From Bathymodiolus brooksi (lineage: Eukaryota; Mollusca; Bivalvia; Mytilida; Modiolidae): 64,000 nt of DNA. The stretch is from positions 27,764,353 to 27,828,352 of the forward strand of contig OY804589.1 in the NCBI GenBank assembly GCA_963680875.1, written 5' to 3'. The notes below the pieces were generated by a model. That model was not told the DNA's origin. It saw nothing but the letters and a program-made list of their open reading frames with translations, and ran no database searches. The position numbers were made by a program, and so were the translations under genes. Positions 34,401-42,194 of this stretch are shown piece after piece. Within the stretch, counting starts at the first letter, position 1; every line of letters starts with the position of its first letter.

Positions 34401-37379
34401 TCCGGCGTGACATCACATTATGTAATTTACCAATCAATGAGCATGCAGCATTTATGATATGAAGAACATGTTTTGAGTTGAAGCCAAACATTATCCAAGG
34501 CGAGAACTAATATAATAAAACACAGATACCAAATTTAGTGCGCACGACGCGTTGCTGGAACAACCTTCATCAGGTATGCTCAAAATCGAAAGATTGGAAA
34601 GCCAAATAATTTAAAGTTTTGGGAGCAATAAAATCAGAAGACCTAACCGGGATCGCCAAAATCAGCTACGGTCACCTATTCCTGAGGGAGGAGAACCTTA
34701 GTTTTATTAATATTTACATTATTCAGGAGCTGTAAATTTCATTAATAAATATATCTAATATATAGCAAGTGATTTCTATACTGTCACATGTACAGTGGAC
34801 ATTCGAATATATACATCTAATAAAAGAATTGTTCTATTTGCAGACAGAATGAATTCCTACGTGAGCATTATGGGAGGTTTATAACAGCTCATATGGAATT
34901 CCACAAAGATTGCTTAACTGTACGTTTATACTTAAGTTTTATTTTGTTAAACGTTAGGGGATTATGGGTTATGGTGTTTAACGTCACTTTCAACAATATT
35001 TCAGTTATATGGTTAATCTTATTGGTGAGGGAACCGGAGCATCCGGAGAAAACTACCGACCTGTCGCAAGTCACTGACAAACTTTATCACATAATGTTGT
35101 GTCGAGTATATGCACTGATTGCACAGGTAGTTGTAAATCCAACTACCATACGGTCTATAGGAGTGTTCGCCGATCTCATTAGTGATGTCATATTCACTAA
35201 TTTGCATGACAATAAACAAATACTTGGTTGGCAATAAAACAATAAAGTAATTGACAGGAAAATAACAAATTTTTAAACTTTTATAACTTTTTTATTTCCA
35301 AACCAATTTTGGTTCTGTTAATTGTTTTAGAGACTTAAGAAAATTCATATTTTTTCTGTCAGTTTACATTTTTTAATTTTGATATGATAAATTCATAATT
35401 CTAATATGAAATAATGCATTTTTACACTTCAAAACTAAATAAAACAAGATTGAATTTCCAATCCTTTTATTCTGGATATTTTTATCAAACCTTCATTGTG
35501 AATTAGTTATTTCTATATAATTTTCACTTCTGAAAGAATTATTGAATTATCTTAAATAACAAAAAAATAATGACAATTTAAAGTTGAGTCTTCAATGAAA
35601 GACAATGGAAATTTTCCATTTCTTGCCAACCAGACAGGTAAATTCTCAAGCCTACGACATCACGGCAAACACTCCTATAGCGACCACGACGGCCCCCATA
35701 TTTATAAGAGAGCAAGGATACTGTGTTGAAATACGGCCGGCGGGGAGGAACAGCTTTTAAATGATGTCTTGTATATTAAAGTAAACAAAAAATATGGTTC
35801 TGAATGACAACACAATTTTTATGCATTTTTTTACAGTAAGAATATAAAAAAGTTTACCCCTAAAATATGGTATTCAATGAGGATGATGACCCCTAAAATT
35901 TGATATCCCATGAAGTTGATGACCCACAAATTTGATATCCCATGAAGTTGATGGAAGCAGGTCAAATCGGCCCCAAACCAAATCTGCCCAAAGTCAAATC
36001 GGCCCCTAGTCAAATCGGCCCCAAATCAAATCGGCCCCAAGTCAAATCGACCCCAGTCAAATCGGCCCCCATTTTTGTTATTTACTATTGTCAACATGCA
36101 AAGTTAAATAGTTTGAACACTATTCAGCAAAATATTTAAATATATCCAATACGTTTTAATTATTGAAGAATTAAAACTGTCTAGTAAGTACAGTTGTGTT
36201 TTGTACCAGTAAATGTTTACCATTGATACGAAAATAAACTAAATATAAAGTTGGTCAGTTACTTGGTTGTTGGTTTTCTATTACCGGTATAACCGAAATA
36301 TTGTTGCGAGTGGCGTATACGGTAAACCATTAAAAAATAAGATTAAAACGATATGAAATATTTTGCCAGCTTTGACAGGAGTCACATTCTAAGGCATGCT
36401 CTCTTGGTCTAACATCATTATAACATATTACACAAGGAAAAGACATAATGAAGTATTCAAAAAGAATGATCGCGATTGAAGTTGACTCTCTTTTATAAAC
36501 TAAAGAATTTCTCAATCCAATTTATAGACAATAGAAAAAATCATCAAAGAATGCTCCTAATCAACATAAAGATCATTATATAATTGCCGCCAATCACGTT
36601 TTATGTAAATTGCTAATCACTTAATTATGCCATAAATTAATCATTAATTAATTTCTTTGATCCTTACAAAAGAATCCGCTCACCAATAAGATTTAAATTT
36701 TACATCTTTTAACTAAAAATATTAATTTATATTAATATATAATTTTTATTTATTTATTCTTTTTTTTTTGGGGCCGATATGACTTTCATTTTGAGGCCGA
36801 TTTGACTTGGGGATGATTTGACTTGAGGCCGATTTGAATTGGGGCCGATTTGACTGAAGCCGATTTGACTTGGGGCCGATTTGACTGGAAATCAAGTTGA
36901 TGACCCACAAATTTGATATCCCATGAAGTTGATGACCTACAAATTTGATATCTTATGAAGTTGATGACTACAAATTTGATATCCCATGAAGTAATGACTA
37001 CAAATTTGATATCCTATGAAGTTGATGACCAACAAATTTGATATCTTATGAAGTTGATGACTACAAATTTGATACCCGATGAAGTTGGTGACCCACAAAT
37101 TTGATATCCTATGAAGTAATGACTACAAATTTGATACCCGATGAAGTTGGTGACCCACAAATTTGATATCCTATGAAGTTGATGATCCACAAATTTGATA
37201 TCCCATGAAGTTGGTGACCCACAAATTTGATATCCCATGAAGTTTATGACACTTTTATTTTAGGAAGTAAAACGTCTGAAAATAACACAAAGCAAAAGTT
37301 TTAATATTTTGTTCTTTTTTCTCATCAGGTTCAAGAAATCCTTTTTGAAAACATCCAGAATTTCTTACCAGTAAAATGA
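22432..37379 (+). CDS. BAR-only protein, amphiphysin/BIN-like (8 exons, 204 aa)
   Basis: Exons are 22432-22482, 23519-23668, 25352-25444, 28213-28275, 30624-30668, 33506-33591, 34844-34919 and 37329-37379 (TGA). Every intron is GT..AG. All junctions are phase 0 except exon 6/7 (phase 2), and the frame is unbroken. The product is almost entirely charged helix. SNYNKQV, then FCEKDWPG at about residues 56-63, occupy the place of the NFNKQL and YEPDWPG blocks of amphiphysin/BIN1 N-BAR domains. The end ([12 protein letters not shown]) matches the last BAR helix. No SH3 domain follows, so it would be a membrane-curvature module alone. The family call is motif-based and was not searched. The starting ATG lies four bases after an acceptor, so a 5' exon exists upstream, probably untranslated. 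The introns are packed with satellites and transposons. Confidence 0.82.
22718..22762. repeat. Array-flanking motif, copy 1
   Basis: 'gcgtggtcagctgtgggtta' beside the 33-bp array is matched by 'gcgtgatcagctgtgggtta' at the edge of the 21-bp array near 26439. Both are preceded by 'actcatcata' or 'gatgagtgta'-type sequence. Confidence 0.6.
22793..23446. repeat. 33-bp tandem array, about 20 copies
   Basis: Unit gacctccgtttcctgcaatc then atagataacatat, with diverged copies (cttgtaatcatgg, catgcaatcatgg). It lies in intron 1 of the BAR gene and stops about 70 bp before exon 2. The right half uses 'tttcatgcaatcatgg' variants and the left half 'cctgcaatcatag', so homogenisation is local. Confidence 0.92.
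23519..23668 (+). CDS. BAR gene exon 2
   Basis: Fifty codons, acceptor cttctccag, donor gtatgt. Contains the first long helix and the diagnostic FCEKDWPG block. Confidence 0.88.
23981..24152 (-). mobile_element. SINE family A, 5'-truncated
   Basis: Tail 'tatggtgtttaacgccactt' to 'gtgtacacctcgccatgaac'; the head and B box are missing. Confidence 0.88.
24430..24640. mobile_element. Near-perfect palindrome with a duplicated arm (MITE)
   Basis: The arm 'gaccgaagcacattttgtat' pairs with 'atacaaaatgtgcttcggtc' around a gcgcgc centre at about 24503. The right arm then occurs a second time (24565-24635), so the element has one left arm and two right arms. The outer ends, gaattgaatgcat and atgcattcaattc, also pair. 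Confidence 0.85.
24981..25150 (-). mobile_element. SINE family A, 5'-truncated
   Basis: Starts 'gttggggttaggtttttggt' on +, again a telomere-like 3' tail on the SINE strand. Ends 'gtatcgagtacacctcatga'. Confidence 0.85.
25352..25444 (+). CDS. BAR gene exon 3
   Basis: Thirty-one codons ([20 protein letters not shown] within). Acceptor ctgttccag, donor gtaaat; the 21-bp array starts about 30 bp into the next intron. Confidence 0.85.
25475..26418. repeat. 21-bp tandem array with a 258-bp higher-order repeat
   Basis: Unit ctgatcacgctctctgtgtat, about 45 copies. A distinctive irregular block, 'accctctacggggtatgtat', occurs at 25891 and 26149, exactly 258 bases apart, with matching neighbours, so a multi-unit block was duplicated. 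Frames read open on both strands because the unit is 21 bp. Confidence 0.95.
26567..26906 (-). mobile_element. SINE family C, copy 4
   Basis: Near full length, from 'gttgtttagcaccacatgag' to 'gctaaccattttaccaccga'; B box ggctcgaacc (minus strand). Confidence 0.88.
26945..27165 (-). mobile_element. SINE family A, near full length
   Basis: From 'tatggtgtttaacgccactt' through the B box (gattcgaactcacaac) to 'gattgtacatgtaggtgtgg'. Confidence 0.88.
27459..27520. repeat. 32-bp tandem duplication
   Basis: 'ttttttgatattggtcagtt' plus 'ataaatagaaca' occurs twice in a row. Confidence 0.85.
27618..27800. mobile_element. Palindromic element, family P (copy 1)
   Basis: Arms pair from 'gtgcactgtcgaagcatat' against 'atatgcttcgacagtgcac' inward through 'gaaacgcgggaaaa' against 'ttttcccgcgtttc', around the centre 'agctcggcgaagcctcgcc'. 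It shares its ends (gcaggataaatacaata, tattgtatatgta) and centre with 56500-56700, but the arm sequences differ. Confidence 0.88.
27824..28012 (+). mobile_element. SINE family A lacking the extreme 5' end
   Basis: Begins at the B box (gagttcgaaccccgctc) and runs to 'gcattaaacaccataagc', then 'aacctcctaaccccc'. Confidence 0.88.
28115..28182 (+). mobile_element. SINE tail fragment
   Basis: Only 'cgatataactgaaataatgc' to 'gttaaacacaaagagcc' remains. Confidence 0.6.
28213..28275 (+). CDS. BAR gene exon 4
   Basis: Twenty-one codons of charged helix ([20 protein letters not shown]). Acceptor gtatcactag, donor gtgcgt. Confidence 0.82.
28329..28703 (-). mobile_element. SINE family C, copy 5
   Basis: Full length: 'gagtgagtgattgttgttta' tail end to 'gctaaccattactccaccca' head end. 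Confidence 0.9.
28811..29100. repeat. 'gctcacctgg' dispersed repeat, left end
   Basis: Starts 'ttagctcacctggtcataag', then 'cacgttgcgtccgtcgtcat', 'ttggtagacttcgctaaaac', and 'aagatggaagcc'. A cleaner relative of 14910-15830. Confidence 0.65.
29131..29318 (-). mobile_element. SINE family C with large internal deletion
   Basis: The tail half (gtgttgtttcacgccaaatg to tagttggaattttttagtgt) is joined directly to the head (cgtcaaccataacaccaccg). Confidence 0.75.
29426..29696. mobile_element. Short TIR element (hAT-like MITE), copy 2, with duplicated interior
   Basis: Same ends as 102-272 (CAGGGGCGGATCCAG and inverse), flanked by gaagtc on both sides. The block 'ggcgtaaaatcgtgattttt' to 'cgcgcctccctcc' occurs twice inside, making the element about 100 bp longer than copy 1. 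Confidence 0.78.
29696..30057. repeat. 77-bp direct repeats flanking a SINE
   Basis: The sequence from 'gaagtcgacatgtat' through 'ctactgcggtattatcggga' and 'caatttacattgtctaagaa' at 29695-29772 recurs at 29981-30057 with a few changes. The family A SINE lies exactly between. This is far longer than a normal SINE target duplication. Confidence 0.85.
29786..29983 (-). mobile_element. SINE family A between long direct repeats
   Basis: From 'gttgtttaacgccactttca' to 'gtggtgataggcactgattg'. Confidence 0.88.
30130..30545. repeat. About 74-bp tandem repeat, 5-6 copies
   Basis: Unit: 'aagatggccgccaacaaagt', 'ttatgtgattggtcctttgt', 'aaaacataccaattttttg', 'gtcgatgagaaatct'. It resembles the 'caagatggctgcc' blocks of the dispersed repeat at 14910 and ends about 80 bp before exon 5 of the BAR gene. 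Confidence 0.88.
30624..30668 (+). CDS. BAR gene exon 5 (15 codons)
   Basis: Encodes [15 protein letters not shown]. Acceptor ttatctgtag, donor gtatac. Its shortness means the call rests on phase continuity with its neighbours. Confidence 0.75.
30885..32790. repeat. 32-bp satellite, about 59 copies
   Basis: Unit: catgttaatgatcgggaata then cattaggcagca. The left two-thirds mixes 'ggtagtaca', 'gatcagg' and 'gatcggg' variants. The right third is nearly uniform 'ggcagcaca'. A three-unit block (variants 'aataatcgagaat', 'gatcgaaaatgc', 'gatcgggaat') is repeated 96 bp apart near 32239-32430. A foreign ~65-bp insert sits at about 32108-32175. Intron 5 of the BAR gene. Confidence 0.97.
32791..33120. 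repeat. Decayed GC-richer repeats ('gaccagggg')
   Basis: Motifs gaccaggggcctaaagg, gaccaggagctgggtgtcc, gaccaggggtctagt and gaccagggtcgtga recur every 40-60 bp. Base composition is clearly GC-richer than the surroundings. Confidence 0.55.
33211..33441 (-). mobile_element. SINE family A, full length
   Basis: B box on minus reads GTTCGAACCCC (ggggttcgaactcacaac on +). One of the best preserved copies. Confidence 0.92.
33506..33591 (+). CDS. BAR gene exon 6
   Basis: Twenty-eight codons plus two bases ([20 protein letters not shown] within). Acceptor gttttactag, donor gtttgt. Confidence 0.82.
33978..34275 (-). mobile_element. Chimeric SINE: family C head on family A tail
   Basis: The tail side (tggtgtttaacgccactttc to tggtggaggaaacggga) is family A. 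It switches at about 34060 to the family C body and head (aacagtccataggtagacat, cattatcctgattcagg, tttggtttgacccgaccgga, ttacaccaccgatgcgg). Confidence 0.8.
34520..34730. repeat. Dispersed repeat G, copy 1
   Basis: Matches 41880-42060: 'aaccttcatcaggtatgctc', 'gattggaaagccaaataat', 'gaagacctaaccgggat', 'cctgagg', 'gaaccttagttttattaata'. A third piece, reversed, is at about 58965-59045. Confidence 0.7.
34844..34919 (+). CDS. BAR gene exon 7: last BAR helix
   Basis: Completes a split Arg codon, then [20 protein letters not shown] and KDCLT. The aromatic/His spacing matches the terminal BAR helix. Acceptor tatttgcag, donor gtacgt. Confidence 0.87.
34965..35697 (-). mobile_element. SINE family A split by a TIR element
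   Basis: The SINE runs 34965-35154 and resumes at 35681 with 'cgaccacgacggcccc'. The 526 bp between is a separate insertion. Confidence 0.8.
35155..35680. mobile_element. 526-bp TIR element nested in a SINE
   Basis: The ends CTATAGGAGTGTTCGCC and GGCAAACACTCCTATAG are inverted repeats with one mismatch. Further in, 'cttggttggcaa' and 'cttgccaacc' also pair. The interior is AT-rich and non-coding. The target duplication is unclear. Confidence 0.75.
35954..36893. mobile_element. MULE-like foldback element with repetitive TIRs
   Basis: The left arm (35954-36075) holds about six copies of an 18-bp motif around GTCAAATCGGCCCC. The right arm (about 36768-36893) holds the inverse, GGGGCCGATTTGAC, about seven times. 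AAGTTGATG lies on both sides (35945-35953 and 36894-36902), a 9-bp target duplication. The 690-bp AT-rich centre includes a minus-strand zinc-finger remnant at 36366-36446. Long, internally repeated TIRs and a 9-bp duplication fit a Mutator/foldback-type element. Confidence 0.88.
36330..36515 (-). pseudogene. Zinc-finger remnant inside the foldback element
   Basis: A minus-strand frame encodes [20 protein letters not shown] and then CDSCQSW, i.e. C-x2-C-x12-C-x2-C-x2-W (36366-36434). This pattern, with RPR-x-HALxCD, is what I associate with N-terminal zinc fingers of MULE-type transposon proteins in marine invertebrates. After the tryptophan the similarity stops, so only the first finger-coding piece survives. 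It is a remnant, not a working gene. Confidence 0.6.
37329..37379 (+). CDS. BAR gene exon 8: C-terminus and stop
   Basis: Encodes [16 protein letters not shown], then TGA 37377-37379. Acceptor ttctcatcag. Confidence 0.82.
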   Translation, partial: VQEILFENIQNFLPVK

Positions 37380-37406
37380 TAGATGAAACATCAGAGTATA
37401 AAACTG

Positions 37407-37412
37407 AATAAA
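37407..37412 (+). other. Polyadenylation signal AATAAA
   Basis: Canonical hexamer 28 bases after the BAR gene stop codon, followed within 40 bases by a T-rich stretch. Confidence 0.7.
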
Positions 37413-37439
37413 CATGGCTGCTTTATATTGTGTTTTAAT

Positions 37440-37740
37440 TTTCGTTTAAAAAGTACACTCTGGAAATAAATTGGATTGGAAACTTGTCCTAAAAAAAAGA
37501 AGACTTTAAAGATACCAAAGGAGTAATCAGAATCAGTAAATCGAAGGACAGACAACACAATGGTCAAAAGAAAAAGGACAAACAACAATCTACAAAACAC
37601 TACACTGAAAACTAATAATCGAGCAACACGAACCACACTAAAAATCAGGGGTGAACTCAGGTTCTCTGGAAGGGTAGGCAGTTCCTGCTCCAATGGTGGC
37701 ACCCATCGTGTTACTGTAGTAGTACAGAAGTTTACAGCAA
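37440..37740. repeat. Dispersed repeat E, copy 2
   Basis: 'ggagtaatcagaatcagtaa', 'tcaaaagaaaaaggacaaac', 'aatcgagcaacacgaacc', 'gcagttcctgctccaatgg', 'catcgtgttact', as in 20030-20335. It starts inside or just past the BAR gene 3' end. Confidence 0.78.
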
Positions 37741-37767
37741 TCTATAATCTAAACAAACTACTATTCT

Positions 37768-38360
37768 AGTGAGTGAGTGATTGCTGTTTAACACCGAGTG
37801 AGCAATATGTCAGCTATGTCATGACAAGAACAAGTTACATTTCTGTTTTGCACTAGACCAACAGTTTAAATAGTTGGATATTTATAGTGTTAATTCATTG
37901 AAACAACAGTCTATATTATTCTGATTCTGAGCCAACCAGTCTTTCAATGCTTTTACTCCTTAATACTGCTTGCTCAGCAGAGAAGCAGCAAAGACCAATT
38001 TCATAGTCTTTGGTTTCTCCCGACTGGGGCCTCGAACCTACGATTTATTACATTCAAGGCGAACGTGCAACACCATTACACCACCAATGTTTTTACTCCT
38101 TTTAATACTGCTTACTCAGCAGAAAAGCAGCAAAGACCAATTTCATAGTCTTTGGTTTCTCCCGACTGGGGCCTTGAACCTACGATTTATTACATTCAAG
38201 GCGAACATGCAACACCATTACACCACCAATGTTTTTACTCCTTTTAATACTGCTTACTCAGCAGAAAAGCAGCAAAGACCAATTTCATAGTCTTTGGTTC
38301 GAACCCATGATCTATCACATTCAAGGCGAGTATGCAAAACCATTACACCACCAATGTGGT
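37768..38360 (-). mobile_element. SINE family C with triplicated head
   Basis: The tail and body are normal. The 5' (tRNA-like) segment, about 133 bp from 'tgtttttactcctt' through 'agcaaagaccaatttcatag' to 'ttacaccaccaa', occurs three times in tandem (about 37950-38093, 38090-38227, 38223-38360). Confidence 0.88.
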
Positions 38361-39354
38361 TTGTCTGAGGTGAGGTGCACTCTATACAACATCATGTTAT
38401 AAAGTTTGTCAGTGACAGGTTTTAACCAGCAAAATATTTCATGTTCAAAATCTGCCAATTTTTCCTCCGTTTGAAAATTTAATTAAATACAAAAAAAAAC
38501 AACAATGTTCTTTTATTCTAAAAAATAATTGTACATCTCATACACTCATACAAATAGAAATAAATAAAAACCAACCTGGATTTATTTACTACTCACATAT
38601 AAAATGAATAAGAAGATTGATCATGTGACTATACAGATGCATGATGGGTAAAAAAAAAGTATGGGAAATTGAAGTTATTATCGTAATATTGTGTGTATAA
38701 CACATCTTTTTAATTCAAAAATGCTTTTGTGTGTGAATTATACACAAAAATTAAATAAGTATATCTGTACTTTCATTCATTTTGAAGGTAAAAAAATTCG
38801 TTATTTGTGAAAAAAAACCAATCAAGTATTATGTATCAAAAACTACAAACTTATAACATTCAGTCTGATTTATCAATGAAGATATGGTTTCTATAGAAAC
38901 ATTAAAAAAAAATTACATTCTAGACAATCTTGAACATGACATTTACATCTTTTGATTTGTTAATGATGTGTATGAAATTTCTGGAAAATTCTTGACCCCG
39001 TGTAATCTAAATAATGACGAAAACTGGAATTTTCTTTTTGATGAAATCACAACATTTTACAAACTTACGGAAGTCATGCAAGTATATTATATATGAAATT
39101 TGTAATGATGAACACGATTTTAAGATTTCATTTTCACTCTTAACCTAATATAAAAAAAAATGATAGAAAATTCCCACGTGTCTATAAAATCACAAAAAAA
39201 TTAACCACTGACAACATTGAAAGTTTCACCAAACTTTGATTGGTTAGTTGAATAACTTTTGAGCTAAAAATAGAATCTTCCAATATCTGTGTCAGGTCAA
39301 GCATAAATCCTGCAACATAATACCCATTTTTCTTTCTGATAATTGAGGGCCCGG
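38361..39354. other. AT-rich intergenic, nothing recognised
   Basis: The DNA between the convergent BAR and DNAJC7 genes. No coding, RNA or repeat signal I can support. Confidence 0.4.
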
Positions 39355-39596
39355 GTGACTCAATGAGTTAGGTAGTTGTATTATCAAACAACTCATACAA
39401 GCCTATCACCAATACGGCGTGGGTTCGCACCCGGCTTTGTAAATTACAACAAAGGGTGCACTCGACTTACAAGTGATAAAGTTAACCAGTTGCTTGCCCA
39501 TGGTCGGTGGTTCTCTCCGGCTTCATCCACCACTAAAACTGGTCGCCATGATATTGCTGAAAGTGGCATTAAACACCAACAAATCAAATCAAATCT
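39355..39596 (+). mobile_element. SINE family B, copy 2 (complete tail)
   Basis: Head 'ctcaatgagttaggtagttg', B box gggttcgcacccgg, tail 'gccatgatattgctgaaagt' and a 3' (CAAAT)n-like end (aacaaatcaaatcaaatc). Confidence 0.9.
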
Positions 39597-39644
39597 TTCT
39601 GATAATTAATATATGTATGGGTACATACTTTATTTTTAAATAAT

Positions 39645-39850
39645 TTAAATTGATTTGAATACTGCAATCTGATTGGCTGATCCACGTGGAGAAAATTTTT
39701 GGTTATACTTGATAACCTGGGTTGGTATTGTGACATCACCAACATATTCATTCGCCAACGACAAATTCAAATAGTCACATGAAATAATCGTAATTAAAAT
39801 CGAGGAATCATTAAATTCTCAATATAATTTCCTTAAGACAAAAATGTTTT
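39645..39850 (+). mobile_element. Dispersed repeat F, copy 2
   Basis: 'gatttgaatactgcaatctg' to 'ataatcgtaattaaaatcga'. A SINE A tail starts about 20 bp later. Confidence 0.8.
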
Positions 39851-39866
39851 AAAATGACAAGTTTAT

Positions 39867-40095
39867 GGTGTAGGGTGTTTTAACGCCACTTTCAACAATA
39901 TTTCAATTATATCGTGGCGGTCAGTTTTATTGGTGGAGGAAACCACTGATCTGCCGCAAGTCACTGACAAACTTTATCACATAATGTTGTATCGCCTGAG
40001 CGGGATTCGAACCCACAACTTTAGTGGTGATAGGCACTGATTGCATATGTAGTTATAAATCCAACTACCATACAATCATGACCACGATGGACCCT
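39867..40095 (-). mobile_element. SINE family A, near full length
   Basis: Contains the B box (gggattcgaacccacaac) and head; a small deletion removes 'cggagtacccggag'. Confidence 0.9.
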
Positions 40096-40217
40096 AATTT
40101 CCTGAAGACAAAAATGTTTTATAATGACATGTTGATAAATGACAACTTTTACACTAAAAACCCTCAACTCTTAAATCTAAAGGATAAATCAACAAACCTT
40201 AACAATCTTCTATTAAA

Positions 40218-40316
40218 TGATCATTTCTCATTTATTCGTAAATTTATAAATAATAATTTTTAACAATAATCATTTCTCATTTATTCGTAAATTTATAAAT
40301 AATAATTTTTAACAAT
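40218..40316. repeat. 49-bp perfect tandem duplication
   Basis: 'atcatttctcatttattcgt' plus 'aaatttataaataataattt' and 'ttaaca' occurs twice, with no difference seen. Confidence 0.9.
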
Positions 40317-40346
40317 ATTATTATCAATTTGTATGTCGAAATGTGT

Positions 40347-40753
40347 TTATATTAAGGACACGCCATACTCAAAACAAGGTGACACGACTTCTCTCTCAGT
40401 TGCCTTCATGGCGAAGAGGAGAAAAATCTAGGAGACTTCCAAATAGTTTGCAGATATTTAAATGTTTCTTTCCCCTCTACGGCATGTCCCCCTACCTTTC
40501 ACAAAACAAAACGATGATCTTAAAAAAGATGCCATCAACAAAGTTTGAAATAAAAATTGAATACCAAACCATGGATAGGTCAAATTTCAGGAACAGGGGA
40601 ACTCCTTATACATGTATATTGAAGAAAATGTATGATTAAATGAGGAAAAAATACTGACTTCCATAGGGCAACTAAAACTTTGAATGGGAATAAGACGATT
40701 TTACTGGAATCGGGGCGAAAAAGTCACCCACTTTGTCGGGTATGGTGAGCCCT
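40347..40753 (-). mobile_element. hAT-like MITE, copy 2 (diverged)
   Basis: The reverse complement aligns along its length with 60584-61007: 'cagggctcaccatacccgac', 'cctgaaatttgacctatcc', 'aagatcatcgttttg', 'gtgaaaggtaggggg', 'ttggaagtctcctag'. One end reads ggtgagccctg; the other has decayed to ggcgtgtcct. Confidence 0.72.
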
Positions 40754-40907
40754 GATATTTAAATTTTCAAGAAATCCAAAAGAACGGAAATGCATTTCTG
40801 TTTACTTTTGAGCAATAAAAAACATACGATTATTAACATAAATACCTTCCACAAGGAAGGATTGTTTTAAAACAAACAAAAACATGTTCCTCTAAGGTCA
40901 ATCAATA

Positions 40908-41086
40908 TAGTTAAACCTGTATTAAGAGGTCACCTTTGGGACAGAGAAAAAGTGACCTTATAAGACAGGTGACCTCTTAAAAGAGGTTCAATTCATATGA
41001 AATTTTATATGACAGAATAAGAAAAGGGTGTCCTTTTAATACAGGTGACTGCTTAATAGAGGTGGCCACTTGGGCAGGTTTGACTG
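40908..41086. mobile_element. Pogo/Tigger-like MITE, copy 1
   Basis: The ends AGTTAAACCTGTATTAAGAG and its inverse (..gggcaggtttgactg) are flanked by TA. The interior has 'gaccttataagacaggtgac' and 'cttaaaagaggttcaattca'. The same family is at 43173, 44820 and 50408. Confidence 0.75.
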
Positions 41087-41522
41087 TATTTGTTTGTTTG
41101 AATGATACTGGTTCTATGACAATGTTCTAATGAAATATCACATCCTAAAAAATCTGGTAACTGAATATAGATCACATAGTATATTCAAATTCTTTTTCTA
41201 ACAAAAAACAAACAAAAACAACAACAAAAAAACTCACTGGTTTGGCTGACAAACATTTAACAATACAAATAATAATATGCAGAGAACATTACCTATGGGG
41301 GAAATTTCATTAATTTGGTGGTTGGCAGATACAGGTAAAATTTTCCCCGAGACAAATACTAGTACTTAAAGCAATATTTTCAATACTGGAAATCAAGAAA
41401 TACTCATTTAAAATTACATTCATATTTGTACTCCAAAAATCATTCAATCAGACCACTGTATATCTTGAATACAATGAACTGATTGGCTGTTCTTGGAGGA
41501 TTTAAATTAGGAGATAACTGTA

Positions 41523-41660
41523 TTGTATTTTCAGCTTTGCCAACATCAATCACTGGTTTCACCGTCACAATATTAATTTACCTAGCGAGCTGGGTAAAAC
41601 CGATATTTACGACTGTAAAAGCATGATTGATGTCTGCAAAGCTGAAAATATAACATAACT
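41523..41660. repeat. Hairpin: 'tttcagctttg' inverted repeat
   Basis: 'attttcagctttgccaacat' with 'caatca' pairs with 'tgattgatgtctgcaaagct' and 'gaaaat'. The loop is about 70 bp. Probably a small MITE. Confidence 0.75.
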
Positions 41661-41879
41661 ATCTTCATTCTAATACAATACATACTGAGCAATTAAATTG
41701 GTTTAAACTTGACAAACTTCAATTCTGCAAAGTGTATTTGATGTCTTTATCACATAAATGTCACAAGTTTGCTTCCAATTTAAAACGTAAACATTGGGCA
41801 ATTTTTTTTCACTGCATTTACATGTCTAAAGTGAGTAAAATCTCATTAATAAAAATGTCGAATTGAATAGTGTGCATGA

Positions 41880-42060
41880 TGCGTTTCGTGAATAATCTTC
41901 ATCAGCTATTCTCATAATCAACAGATAGGAAAGCAAAATAACTTAAAAGTCTTTGGGAAAAAGAAAACCAAAGGAACTAAACAGGATAACCAAAGTCTTG
42001 TAATGGTCCCTGAGGCAATAGAACCTTAGTTTTAACAATAATTATATTAACAATGCCACA
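41880..42060. repeat. Dispersed repeat G, copy 2
   Basis: 'tgatgcgtttcgtgaataat', 'cttcatcagctattctcata', 'gataggaaagcaaaataact', 'gaaccttagttttaacaata'. Confidence 0.68.
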
Positions 42061-42194
42061 TGTCAATCTTGTTTATAAAGAAATATGAAAACCAATAATG
42101 CACAAATATGTCTTATAAGTGAATAACACTACACATATACAGCAGAAAAATATTCCAGTGATACAGTATTAAAATAAAATCACGAATAATGTAT

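Larger units (their letters stand above)
35865..37258. repeat. 32-bp satellite interrupted by a transposon
   Basis: Unit aagttgatgacccacaaatt then tgatatcccatg. About 2.5 copies lie at 35865-35953 and about 11 at 36894-37258. The gap is a 940-bp foldback element. Removing it and one copy of the 9-bp duplication restores an intact unit. Confidence 0.9.

Noticed and set aside
20067..37702. Short minus-strand frames in the two copies of dispersed repeat E
   Set aside because: The two copies do not keep one shared frame without indels; treated as repeat, not gene.
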